From: Polydactylus sextarius
Taxonomy: Eukaryota; Chordata; Actinopteri; Polynemidae
DNA length: 64,000 bases
Direction of reading: 5' to 3'
Assembly: GCA_016801845.1 (NCBI GenBank)
Contig: CM028917.1
Location: forward strand, 2,288,501 to 2,352,500
Each line of letters starts with the position of its first letter. The stretch's first letter is position 1. A model generated the notes under the pieces. That model saw only the letters and a list, made by a program, of their open reading frames with translations. It did not search any database and was not told where the DNA came from. A program made the translations under genes and the position numbers. This document shows positions 24,089-35,483 of the stretch, piece by piece.

Positions 24089-26027
24089 AAAAAAGGTTTC
24101 TCGTTAAGGAAAAGTCTCGACCCTCAGAAGAGCTGTTGTCTTCCAATCACCAGCTAATTGTAGCGCAGTCTCGCTGCTCGCTATTAGTCTCACCACAGCT
24201 GCGGCTCGCCATTAGCTGATTACTCCAACACCCACTATCTTATTAATGTAAATCCCTGAAAGAAAATATGGCAGAAGCAGAATATTTATTTTATTTTTTT
24301 TTTTTTTTTTTTGACGAAGTGCATTCACACGGTACACAGCCTCCGCTGGCCTCGATGCTTTATAGAGATTTTTAATGAGTCTTAACCAACCACCAAAGAA
24401 GACGATTTATTATTCCATCCTGCTGCCTGCTTAGAGGAGTAAATAAATAAATAAACAAGCAAATAAATTAAAAGAGAGAAAGAAAAAAGTTTTTTGCAGC
24501 AGCAGGGGAAGGAGGCGCCTGCTGAGGTGAACATGTTGCATTTTAATTTACTGTTAGGGAACAGAGGTAATCCATCTATGTTTGTATCTCAACAAATATA
24601 ATTTAGACCCCGTACTTATCTTGTCTGCAGCAGGTGATGTACAATACTCTTCCCTTTGTTGACTCCTTTGTTATAAATTAATCAGTAAGCTTGTCCCATT
24701 TCTCATAATGTGGCCTATGCGGTTCAGGTTTCAACTGCGTCTGTGCTGCCTTCTTAGCAAAAAGAATCATAACTGATAACACAGGTGGATTTATTGATTT
24801 ATACACCAGAGAAACTGTCTTGTTATCACATTTGAACAGACACATCTGAGAAATATTTCTACATGATGCTTCCTGTTAGTCATTTGTATTTGTACAGTGA
24901 CACGTTTTTTTTTTTTTTTTTCCAAGGCCTCGATTTTGTGGCCAATTAACATTTGTTCAGCGTTTAGCTCAGCTGTAACGTAGCAAGTGCAGATCTCTTA
25001 AAGAACACACATTAACCAGCTTCATGTCAGCCACATTCCCTCCCTCCATTAAAACCCTGAAGAGAAGACGTCCGCCATCGCCACGCTGCTCTTGGCTGTA
25101 GCCGCTGAAAGCCCTCGCCACCTGGACGTCCGCCAGTACATTTTACTCGTTTAAGAAATCACCCGGCCTGTGACAAATAGCCCCACGCTCTGACTTAACA
25201 GAGTGCTGGCCACCAGGCGGGGTCGGGAAGGGGGGGGGCTCAATCTGGCGTGACAAAATTACATCTCGTAGCGGTGGGTGGGAAGAGGGCAGGAGGCCGC
25301 CGCTGCTGCAGAGATCCCTCCCTGCTGCATCCAAACTGGGTTATCTTCCTGCTTCATTCTCTAACCATGTTATCTGATTTGCTGCAATGCTCTCCGAATA
25401 AAAAAAATATGCAGCCGAAAGCGGAGATCGTTCTACGTCTTGAACCTGGAATCGATACCAGATCAATACAGCGAGCTTCACTGTCTCCTCGTGTGAAAGA
25501 GGCAGTTTTATCTGCAGATAAAACACTCACAACTTATTGTTCACAATAAATGAACTTGACCTGCACAGTCAGCATTGTGTATTATGTTTAACTTCTCATA
25601 GCCAAAACATTCTTGTGTCACTTTAAAAGGATTTCTTTACTTGTTCAGAGAGACGGGGATATTTGGGCCAGGGTATTCCTGTGGAGCGGGGGGACTAGGG
25701 GGGCAGCAACCTCTCTGTCGTCAGAATGAGCTAAATTTGGTGACATGTTAATTTTGGACTCTCCCCTTGTCTCCTGGATGGGGTTGATTAATGTGGCTCC
25801 TTGTCACACTGAGCTGCTAGAACCAGGACAAACACAGAGCTCCAGTCCTGCTCGCTCCCTCCAACACCATCACCCCCACCTCACTGTTCACTGAGGCTTT
25901 ACTTTCACTTTTTATTACAAGAAAAACAAAGATAGGAATCGCAAACATCTTAGCTGAGTCCTCCTCCATTTTTCACCATGTTTAATTCATCCTCCCAGAA
26001 GCATCAAGACTTTTTTAAAGACATTTT

Positions 26028-26192
26028 TTGTCCATTTTTCCTTTATTGATAGGTAGACAAGTAAATGGGGTGAAGAGTGTGGGAATGACACACAGCAAAT
26101 GATCAGCAGAGCTGGGATTCAAACAAGTGATTGCTGCTCGGTTTATGTGCCAAAGAGGTGCACCATAACCACTCGGCTATGTGGGCACTCCA
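26028..26192 (-). mobile_element. tRNA-derived SINE, copy A (older)
   Basis: On the minus strand the head reads GAGTGCCCACATAGCCGAGTGGTTATGG, with an A-box-like GAGTGGTTATGG. The degraded B-box is TTTGAATCCCAGC. The body (TTTGCTGTGTGTCATTCCCAC) and the AATAAAGGAAAAATGG 3' end follow. Copy B at 28934 is the same element in the same orientation. CpG positions of the B-box have decayed to TG, implying an older insertion. Confidence 0.75.
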
Positions 26193-28544
26193 TATTGAGA
26201 CACTTTTACCAAACACCAGTTTCTCTTATTCCACACATTTTGCTTGTTATTGAACAGAACTCAAACTGATCAGTAGTTTTCTCAGTGGCAAATCATCACT
26301 GTTTCTCAAACTGATTAAACCACAAAAATCCACAGTGGGTTTGTATCAAGTACAAAAGATGCTGCTCATCAAGGTTCCAGAACATTTATCTGTCCGTGTG
26401 CGCAGTGACCACATCGTCAAACCATAACGGGACCTTTCACCTCTGATCTGAAAGCTTCTTTAGTGCTGAATTACTCATGGTGAGTTCCAGCTTTTTATTC
26501 CCCAGTGAACCCAACAACTTGGGTCACTTGGGTCAAGAAGGCAAGTCGCCTTCTTGTAGCACAGATGTAATAAATCCAGCTATGAGATAATGTCTTATAT
26601 GTATCAGATGTGGCTGCAGGAATACAGAGCTCACACTGTGACAACCTGGATCCTTCTGACTGACATACTCCGTCCTGAACACCTGTCCTAACACACCTCT
26701 CTGCTGCTGACTGGCTCTGAATTGACACCACATTCAAAACAAACTCTTTCCCATGATCCTTCACTCCTTCACAGTGTCTGAGTAGAGCAGGACAGCGATG
26801 TAGCAGCAGAGCTGCACTGGCAATGCTTGTTTGTCACTGTAAAATTCACAGTGAAGTCTTTAACACCTTTCAAGTCTGTTATATATCTGTATACATCCAG
26901 ATACACCTCTCAGTTATAACCAGGATTAGATTCACAGTCTTATCGACTGACTGACCATAACGACACAAAACACAGTGAAGATGTAGGTGTGGATGTGTGT
27001 GCGAATGGTTGTTGGTCTATATGTGGCCCTGCAACAAGCTGACGTGCCGGGCCTTCACCTGTAAGGGGTAAGGCAGGGTAGAAAATGGATGGATGATTTT
27101 TCCCGTTTCTGTTGATGTTGACACAATATTTCCTGTTTCTGTTGGAAGGCAACTTAAAGGGTCTGAGCTGATCCCTGACAGATCAGGTCTCTGTTGCTGA
27201 AACATTCATTCACACAGAGATCACTTTAGATTGCTTTAGAAAATAAAGTCTGAATTTCTCAGTTGTCCATCTGTAACTGAAAGGCAGTTGAAAAAATCAG
27301 ATAGAGAGGAAGACGTGAAAAATGGATGCCACAGATGTGTGTTATTTTAAATTTGTTGTCTTGTTTGTTTAATCTCTGATCTTTGCTTAATATTTGATTT
27401 CTATAAGAAGTCTTAGTCCCAGTATCTCTATGAATAAATTATCATAATACATCAAAAAATAAAGTCAATTCAAGTCTGTTTGCCGATAAAAATTGACCCT
27501 CGTATAGAACCAAGTTTTTAATTTAGGCCTTTGATTCAACAGTGCTGTTCTACAGTCAGACATTGAAACCATAAGTAACACTGGTAAACTGCAGTGAGTC
27601 TTGCAAGATGTGACCTTAATTACGTTGTCATTGTAGTTTTTCGGTCCAAGTTATTTCATTATGTTTACATCCATAAAATGGGTTACAACACCACCAATAA
27701 CAAAATGAAAACACTCCCCTGCACAGAACAAGTCCTTTACTACACATCTCTGAACATGGATAAATATTGATGATTATTATTGTTACTAATTGAAAGAGGT
27801 CAGCTTGATGTACAAAATCTAGGACAGACACGTAGCAGCTTTTATTAAAAGATGAAGGAAGTTTAGAGGGTGGAATTGTTAACAAACTAATCATCATGTA
27901 ACATATGACCCTGACTTCAGGAGCTGAGGTGTTTGGAAACCAGTGCTTTATTCTTTAACAGCATGTTGTTACCTTGAACATGCTCAGTAATTATTGTTCT
28001 TCTCTCTCCTCAGACAGCTCTTTTCTCTCTCTTCTTTTGTTTTGTTCTTCTTGTCCATGTTCAGCTCGATGCACACTAAAACACTAAAGAGCACAATGAG
28101 TACTTTTCTTTATTTAAACAGACTTAATGATTGTTGTAAGACTGAAGATACCAGTGAGATGCCTATTGAGGGCAATGGTCACTACAATCCAAGGGGCACC
28201 GATCGTTCTCATCCGAACTGTTTTAGAAGATAGAAACAAGTCACGGCTTCTTTGTTTTATTTAACAGCAAAGCATAGACAAGAGATTTACATCGATGCCT
28301 TCCAGGAATAATGCAGCTTTGTTTCACAGAAGTGTGAAGACAACAACACTGCTGTACATGTCTGTATGCAGAAAAATTGCAGAAAAGTTTTTGCTCTTGC
28401 TACATAATGAAGCTGAATCTTTTGGTGAGTGACCATCACAATCAACACCAGTCGCTCAAGACAAAAAACATAAACTTAAAGTCGGACTTAAAGTGAACTT
28501 AGCATCTCATTTGTCTAATAAACACAATAAAAGTGTTTTGATAT
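26193..28544. other. Non-coding region
   Basis: No gene recognised. A 9-bp inverted repeat CAAGAAGGC / GCCTTCTTG lies at 26534-26556, after a duplicated ACTTGGGTCACTTGGGTC word. A repeat tail is at 26970-27096. Confidence 0.45.
26970..27096 (+). mobile_element. Interspersed repeat 3' tail ending in GGATGGATGA
   Basis: GTGTGCGAATGGTTGTTGG, CTATATGTGGCCCTGC, CAAGCTGACGTGCCGGGC and AGAAAATGGATGGATGA follow the order of a very common teleost LINE/SINE tail that ends in GATG tandem units. GATG tails are reported for RTE-clade (Rex3-type) LINEs, but the clade is not certain from this fragment. Confidence 0.55.
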
Positions 28545-28745
28545 GAAATATATGGTGGCTGACGGCAGTACAGCTCATAAACCCCGCCCCCTTCACATTA
28601 GCAGGGACACGGTTCAAACTGAAACATCATAATCCACAAGTACACAAGTACAGGAAGCATTTTTTCTGACCAGTTTGGTTTTAATTGGATATTTCATGTT
28701 ATAAAACAGGCCAAGATGTCGTGATTGGCAGACACAGACTCTTGA
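28545..28745 (+). repeat. 'GGTGGCTG...CATAAACCCCGCC' interspersed repeat, copy 2
   Basis: ATGGTGGCTGACGGCAGTAC, CTCATAAACCCCGCCCCCTTC, TTAGCAGGGACACGG, GTTTGGTTTTAATTGG and TTATAAAACAGGCCAAGAT line up with the copy at 56150. This copy is the less diverged in its CpG-rich middle, but has lost the preceding CGCCCTCTGGTGG word. Confidence 0.6.
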
Positions 28746-28830
28746 CCCTTGATTCTGGGTTACTGTTTTGCATACAGTCATTAATCCATTCAGTAGCTAT
28801 GGTTTTCTGGAATCACAGAGGAAATGCTAG

Positions 28831-28857
28831 CTTTTTTTTTTTTTTTTTTTTTTTTTG
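28831..28857. repeat. Poly(T) tract
   Basis: About 27 consecutive T, followed by AT-rich sequence, 75 bases before the tRNA-SINE 3' end. Confidence 0.95.
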
Positions 28858-28933
28858 ATTATTTGATTTGATTTTTAACATGTGAACAACTTCCTTATTT
28901 TTTTATATTTTATATCATATATTTTTTATATTT

Positions 28934-29108
28934 TTGGCCGTTTTTCCTTTATTGATAGTTAAGAGAAGATAGACAGGAAGGTGGAGAGAAGAGTTGGGGG
29001 ATGACACGCAGCAAACGATCGTCACAGCTGGGATTCGAACTGACAATCGCTGCATGGCTTACGTTCCAAAGTGGTGCGCCCTAACCACTCAGCTCTCTGG
29101 GCACTCCA
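28934..29108 (-). mobile_element. tRNA-derived SINE, copy B (better preserved)
   Basis: On the minus strand this reads GTGGAGTGCCCAGAGAGCTG, then AGTGGTTAGGGCGCACCA (A-box region) and CAGTTCGAATCCCAGC (intact B-box GTTCGAATCC). The body has TTTGCTGCGTGTCATCCCCC, and it ends in ACTATCAATAAAGGAAAAA. It is about 175 bp, the size expected of a tRNA-headed SINE. An intact B-box means internal RNA polymerase III promotion is conceivable. Confidence 0.8.
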
Positions 29109-29570
29109 CAACATCCTTATTTATTTATTTATTTAGCACAGATGACAGAACTTCTGTTGACCGGCGGTTTATGGTGAACAAGCATTCCTGCACAGGAGGC
29201 GAAAAGCAGCATTTCACTGTTCACTGATTTTTCTTATCTGTCTCAAGTATTGGTGTGTAATTCTGCCCGCTGCGGAGTGCCACAGTGCTGCTTACACAGT
29301 GTATTATGTGAGGAGAATAAACAACGCTGCCCCCAAGACAGCAGTTAGATGACTAGCACAATGCTAACAAACCAAAAGGCAAACACGAGCTTGCCTGTGT
29401 GAACACCTGCTCGCAGAGATTAATGTGGGCACTGGGGCCAGTAAAAACATCATTATCATTCAGTCTTATTTAGCTGGCTCTGTAATACAAGGTCAGGCCA
29501 GATGTTCTGTGGACAGAAAGCAGCTTATCAATAGTGCTGCATTCTCATTATTAGGCAGGAAAGTGCTGTG

Positions 29571-29571
<1 letters not shown>

Positions 29572-29602
<31 letters not shown>
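29572..29602. repeat. (CA)n microsatellite
   Basis: About 15 CA units. Confidence 0.95.
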
Positions 29603-29603
<1 letters not shown>

Positions 29604-29833
29604 GGCCAGGTCTCAGAACTCAGTTGAAACACTATGTGTTCATTTATGTTTTTATTCTCCATAAAACAGTTAACTCAACTCTGTTTATTTTTTGTGCAAA
29701 CTGCTTTTGTCAATTGTTTAATTTCAATGAAGCAAACTTTGTTTAATTTCTCTTCATTTCAGAGCAAACAGCTGCTCAGGTCATCAGGGATGATCACAGC
29801 TGTTGCACACTGGAAAAAATAACTGAATATTCA

Positions 29834-29869
<36 letters not shown>
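29834..29869. repeat. (TA)n microsatellite
   Basis: About 17 TA units. Such tracts are self-complementary and can extrude as cruciforms. Confidence 0.95.
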
Positions 29870-29873
<4 letters not shown>

Positions 29874-30046
29874 TCATCTGTGGTAATTCTTGTTCAAACT
29901 GACAAGAAGCGTACATCGTATGTCTCATTTAACTGATTGACTAACATTTTCACTTCATGTTTTGGTACATGAAGAATGGCGCCAAGTATCAGACAATAGA
30001 TATGGTGCAGTTTCATTCATTTGTTCATTCATTCTTGTCTATATGT

Positions 30047-30522
30047 TAGGGCTGCGTTTATCAATGACATTAATATGATCTAGATTCTAGATTAACAAAT
30101 TAAAAAAACGCAAGTTTGTTTACTTCTGTTGTGTGCTGATGCGAAAACCAGCGATTATCCACTTGAAACTGTCACTTACCTGCACTCAGTCAGAGAGGAG
30201 AGAACCAAGATGAAGATGAAGAGATCAATCTTTCACCCTCATTGCCTTATTCAGACAGTGGCGCCCATCATAGTCTAGTTTGCTCTGCCATAGTTTCAAA
30301 GTTGTGCTAGTGATAATTGTCCTTTACAGCACTTGATAGCTGTAACACTAATGCTAAGGCACTGGAGCAAATGTTAAACACTGCTCTTGACAGGACATCA
30401 GGTGCTCTTTTGCTGCCCCCCACCCCAACAAAAAAAAAAGTTTCAATCATGATTAATCTAGATTAATGAATTTCAAAATGTGAGATTAATTAGTAATGTT
30501 TTTAATCTATTGACAACCTTAC
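30047..30522. mobile_element. hAT-like MITE (about 476 bp)
   Basis: The left end begins TTAGGGCTG and runs into ATTA/AGATTAAC words. The right end, read on the minus strand, begins AAGGTTGTCAATAGATTAAA and continues ATTAATCTAGATTAATCATG. Both resemble the AGGGCTGTCAATCGATTAA terminus of hAT-type MITEs common in fish. The interior has no transposase. I could not define an 8-bp target duplication, so limits are approximate. Confidence 0.5.
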
Positions 30523-31377
30523 AATAAATTGATTGATTACAATTGATTTGCTGTCCTGGTTTCTCTTGCAGGCCAGCACCCTTAGTTCACCCTGTTTTCT
30601 TTTGCCGTTATCCAATAAACACCTTATTTTGTTTTGACCATAATCCTGTATCCTTGTCCTCTCTTTCTGTGATCAGTCCTGGGAACAATTTATCATGTTA
30701 CTCCCCTCATCCCCTATAACCTGGGGACGTAACAAAGTTTCTGTAAACATAACCTACATGTACTTCATAACTGGCCACAACCAGCCCAGATATTTTTGTC
30801 TGTTTCTGACTGTGACTTTTGAGACTAATTTACTTTTTTATAACAGAGAGACTGTTTCAGTAATGTCTGCCAATGTGAACTCAGATCAGCACCAGAACTT
30901 GATGGCTCCATGATGAACAACATCCCGGTTCATATCACAACTAAAAAACATCTGCACTGACCAATACTCCCATTTTATTTTCAGAGTGATGCTGACATGA
31001 TTAGAGGTTTAGAGGCTGGAGGTGCCTGCTCACCTGAGCGTGGTGTCATAAGGAACCGGTCTGTGTCTATTACTGAAGCAGCAGTTACACATTATGACGA
31101 CTCACAGAGTCTCTCCACACACTGACGGTTGGTTTCTACACTTTAACTTTGAGGCTCTACCGCATCAAATGCTTCTCCTGCACTTTTACTGAAACAACCT
31201 CACTACAGTTTGTATCAGAGCTTTTGACAACAACTGTGAGGAAAGTGGACTGTGGCGCTCAAACTGCAAGATGGACGACGAGCCAGAAATCCAGCCAACA
31301 GTCCAACATCCAGATTGTTGATCGTTCAGGCAATTAATCAGGCACCGCAAACCCCTGTCCCCACTACACACACCCAA

Positions 31378-31419
<42 letters not shown>

Positions 31420-33980
31420 CCTCCAACAACAGCTGAACTGGCAGATATTCAGCCCAGATTCTATATTTAGTCAAATTTGGGACACAATTCAGGCTGAGTC
31501 CATACACATCAGCCCTGCATTCACACATATTTAAAAATAAGAGCACCCCTGATGTTTGTCTACATGTTCAGGAGAACAGGGTGGTCGTACAGGTGCAGTA
31601 TACAGGCCATTTATGTGAAATTCCCCCTCAGACTGCAGCTGCAACACATGCATGTGAAGATTCACGTCATTTGCACATATCTGTTCAGACTCCACACAGT
31701 GTGGAGCACTGAGTGCCAATTTACCAGCACATCCAATGTTCTTAGACCCTTCACGTGTGAAGCAAAGGGTCCAGTGGAAGATCCATGTGGAAAGCGAGGG
31801 GGGAGAACACACATGTGTGAGACAGACATGCCTCCAATCTGCTTCAACAAGCATCTCCATCAGCGACACTCAGACGCCTGATTTGGCCAGGCCAGGATCT
31901 CGTGTGGCAACCTCATCCATCTTTATCGCCACAACTGGAGGACGAGCAGTGATGGGCGTTGGATGACAGGTGCAATAGAGCTGCAGGTTTTATCTGGCGG
32001 GCGTGTCTCCTCAGCTTCACCGTCTGGGAACTTTGAAGGGCAGCTGTCTTCAGACTGATAGCAGGAGGAGAGATGAGGGCCCTGCAGGCTGCTACCCTCC
32101 TCCTCCACTACACCGTAACTCATTCCCAACTTCATTCATATTATTCATGTGCAGGGGAAGCTGCTGCCACCTTGATGCATCAAGAGCTGCTGTTTAGTGT
32201 GACTTTGCAGGTAGAAGCACAAACAAGGATAAATTTTTAACCAGAGGAAAATAAAAGGAGGCTGTCTCAAACATCTCGTGTTTACAGAGAAGGGTTTGTC
32301 TGAGTGTGAGATGCCTCTCAGCTCCCAGGAGCCAGATGGTAAAAAAAACACCTTGGTTTATTTAACAGTGTCTATGTTCAACCGGCAGATGGAAGATTTT
32401 ATGACAACTCATGTTTTAAGTAACTACAAGTAATTTATTTGTCGAGTTGTGACATGCACATGAATCCTTCACCCACATTCAAGCTACAACTGGGAGTCAT
32501 CAAACACACTAATGTTTATGAAACACAAAGACAGACCCACTCAACCTCCACCCACCCTTTATACTGTGAGTGAGACAATTCAACTGGAGCTCTTAAGATA
32601 TGCAGCTTAATTATGAATGAAGCTCTGTGTGGGTGTAATAAGCATGGCTAATACAATGGCTCTTTGCACCATATGTGCCTCAATGTATAAATTAGTGCCA
32701 GATTTAAAAAGAAAAAGGGAAACACACCGCATTACTCTTTAATTACTAAGAAATAATTACATTATATAGCTGCAGGTTTCAGGTTGCTTTTCCCTTGGTT
32801 TGAACTATAAAAATTGATGTGTCTTAAACACAAGGGGCTGCAGCTGCAGCCTGTTTGAAATATTTCAGAAATCACCAATTGCTTCTTGGAAGAAAAAAGG
32901 CTATATTTCTGATCTGATCTTTTGTCAATGTCTACCAAATCTATAATAATAAAGATTTTTTAAAGGAAATAAAAACTCAGGTTAAATCAAGAAAAGACTC
33001 TAAAAGTATGTCTTAAAGATAGGGCTCAGTGAGTCAGTCGATCAGATTTTCTCAGGCAGATCGCAGCAGAGTCTCACGTCTCCTGACTGCAAACACCTCT
33101 GTCCTCCATGTTTCAAGTACAGATAAAAGAATCTCAGAGTACGTACTAGCACATAAAGGTGCTAAATGGTCACAGATGACAGGCCATGAATCTGAAACAT
33201 GCTGGCAGCTGCTGAAAACCTGGTAACAGTGAAGAGCTGTCATCACAAATAATCAAAAAGTTGAAGTTCAAATTTGGCTTGAAACTAAATGGTAGAGAGT
33301 TGCCGACAAAGTGGATGGTGTAGATTCACCGTACCAGTCCTTCAAATGGACTGCTGAGTATCAGAGCAGCGAGCTAAAGCCAAGGCACTCCAACTTCTTT
33401 CTCTCATTTAGTAGTACTTATTCTAGCCTCCAGGAGGGGATGCAATAGGAAGTTCCTTCTCTTGGCTGGATTCTTTCACTTTCAAAAAGCAAAATTTAAA
33501 TTACACTACTATGTTTAAAGCATTTAAATCCAAATAAAGCCAACAAACACAGGTGTCACTTCTCACACTGTGAAGAAATGAAATCCTGTGCAGCCTCCAG
33601 CTGCAGTGTTTAGGAAGCCTGAAAGGGACAAACACGTCACGGTGATGTTTCATTAACTTGTAATATCTTTACATGCTAGTGGCCTATTAAGAAATTCACC
33701 GGGTTAATTTTCTGAGCCATTTCTCGTCAGTTATCTGTTCGCTTGTCAGCAAGAATTAATGTGCAAATTAAGCACTGAGGAGCAGCTGAAGGCCTTATTC
33801 ACGGGTCTAATGTATAATGGCTTTGGGTGCATTTTACAACAGAGGCTCTCCATCCACAACCGGCACAATCAAGCTGCAGCATTCAGCCTATAGGCCTAGT
33901 GCTTTGCTATCTCCACCTGGCTGAGGACAATTTAGTAGTTAAGATGTCAAAATAAAAGTATAAAAAAGGAAAAAAAGAAA
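30523..33980. other. Non-coding region with candidate conserved elements
   Basis: No gene recognised. Overlapping frames on both strands at 31530-31970 suggest low stop density but show no domain. A (CA)n tract is at 31380-31418. The stretches 32560-32870 and 33640-33900 are repeat-free and rich in TAATTA/ATTA words. Confidence 0.45.
31380..31418. repeat. (CA)n microsatellite
   Basis: About 19 CA units. Confidence 0.95.
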
Positions 33981-33987
33981 AACTGAA

Positions 33988-34088
33988 CAAATTAAATGCA
34001 GGGGTTACCATGCTTTTGGTAGGGATAACATTACAACTTCAAAACAACAAATCTGCCTAGAATTGCTTGTTAGAAAATGAAAGATGCA
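33988..34088. repeat. Left copy of 101-bp direct repeat flanking LINE
   Basis: It begins CAAATTAAATGCAGGGG and ends AATGAAAGATGCA. It is identical to 35383-35483 except for one C/T difference (ACAACTTC against ACAACTTT). The LINE sequence starts at the next base, so the simplest reading is a very long target-site duplication. Confidence 0.9.
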
Positions 34089-35382
34089 AGGCAAGTGTAT
34101 TTGTATAGCACAATTCGTACACAAGGCAATTCATAGTGCTTTACAGAGGCAAGGAAAACATTGGAAATTAAGACAAGCGATAAAAAAAACAGAGAGAGAG
34201 AGAGAAAGAAAATTAGAACATAGAAATTAAAACAATAATTAATAAAGCATAAAAACGTCATTTAAAATCATTAAAATAGCAGATTAAAAGTCAGGATTAC
34301 CATATAGAAAAAAAAAAATTAAAAATTTAAAGGGGTCAGCCATAAGCACATAAAAAAAAGATTTTTTTTTTTAACTTGGATTTAAAAGTGCTTAGAGTTG
34401 GGGCTGATTTCAGTTTGTTCCAGTTGTGAGCAGCATAACTGCTAAATGCTGCTTCACTGTGTCTGATTTGAACTCTGTGCTTCACTATCTGACCTGAGTC
34501 AGTAGATCTCATGTTAGTATACTCTACTAACATGTCATTTATGTATTGTGGACCTAAACCATTCAGTGATTTGTAAACTAGCAGCAGAACTTTAAAATCT
34601 ATTCTGTAGCTAACTGGGAGCCAGTGTAAAGACTTAAGAACTTGGGTACTCTGATCTCTCTGTTGCAGCTGTTTAATACTTTTTTGGGGGAGTCCAGTCA
34701 AAAGACCATTACAGTTGTCGAGTCTACTGGAGATGAATCAGCGTCTCCTGATCTGTTTAGGACATAAAGCCCTTAACTCTGGATATGTTCTTAAGCTGAT
34801 ATAGGGCTGTTTTGGTGACTGATTTTATACAGTCTATCAGCACGCCAAGGTTTCGGACATGGCCTTTAGTTTCTAGAGACAGTAACTCAAGGTGTTTACT
34901 GACAGCAACCCTCTTCTCTTTATTGCCAAAAACAATGACCTCAGTTTTTCCTGATTTAATTAAAGAAAATTTTGGTTCATCCAATTTTTGACTTGCTCTA
35001 GACAGTTGCACAATGACTCTATCGGACTGCAGTCATCTGGCGGAAGATATATATCACAAGATGTATCTGTGTGTCATCTGCATAACTATGATAGTTGACA
35101 TTAGAATTCTGCAGAATTTCACCCAAAGGCAGCATATATAGGCTGAACAAAAAGGGTCCAAGAACTGACCCCTGAGGAACCCCATATGTCATAGACACTC
35201 GATCAGATTGATTACTTCCAATGGTCACAAAATAACTCAGCTTCTCCAAGTAGGACCTGAACCATTCTAGGACTGTTCCATGGAGTCCTGGCCAGGTTTC
35301 CAACCTGTTCAGCAGTATGCTGTGATCCACAGTGTCAAATGCAGCACTGAGATCCAGCAGGACCAAAACTGATACCTGATAC
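34089..35382 (-). mobile_element. 5'-truncated L2-like LINE (reverse transcriptase remnant)
   Basis: Read on the minus strand from 35382, the insertion opens inside the RT domain: LLDLSAAFDTVDH (motif A, catalytic Asp), GVPQGSVLGP (motif B) and YADDTQ at about 35084-35067 (motif C). After a frameshift come KTEVIVFGNKEKR and VRNLGVLID (34757-35011), then VLKSLHWLPVSYRIDFKVLL and the C-terminal WNKLKSAPTLSTFKSKLK (34336-34701). Internal deletions are visible between LGVLID and IKSVTKTALYQL and after KSIKQLQ. The 3' UTR at 34089-34160 has the GTGCTATACAAATACACTTGCC-like end found on many teleost L2-type LINEs (read on the minus strand). The N-terminal endonuclease part is absent, so the copy is dead. 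Clade L2/CR1 is inferred from motifs. Confidence 0.85.
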
Positions 35383-35483
35383 CAAATTAAATGCAGGGGT
35401 TACCATGCTTTTGGTAGGGATAACATTACAACTTTAAAACAACAAATCTGCCTAGAATTGCTTGTTAGAAAATGAAAGATGCA
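35383..35483. repeat. Right copy of 101-bp direct repeat flanking LINE
   Basis: Same 101 bases as 33988-34088 with one substitution. It abuts the 5'-truncated end of the LINE exactly. Confidence 0.9.

Larger units (their letters stand above)
19870..26025. other. Non-coding region with candidate conserved elements
   Basis: No gene recognised. Items present are a palindrome at 21621-21645, a poly(A)-rich tract at 21421-21447, poly(A) at 23746-23760, a (CA)n tract at 24054-24088, and poly(T) at 24290-24312 and 24906-24921. Unique stretches at 20065-20330 and 22500-22790 are ATTA-rich and repeat-free, and are candidate conserved non-coding elements. Confidence 0.45.

Noticed and set aside
25205..25220. 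CCACCAGGCGGGGT as a CTCF site
   Set aside because: Two core positions fail, including the invariant GGC.
28970..29108. Functional tRNA gene suggested by the intact B-box
   Set aside because: There is no acceptor-stem pairing or anticodon arm that I can draw, and the sequence continues into a SINE body shared with 26028-26192.
34089..35382. Retroviral or other viral polymerase
   Set aside because: The FD...GVPQGSVLGP...YADD spacing with LKSLHWLPV and the C-terminal WNKL segment is that of a non-LTR LINE. No LTR, gag or envelope is present.
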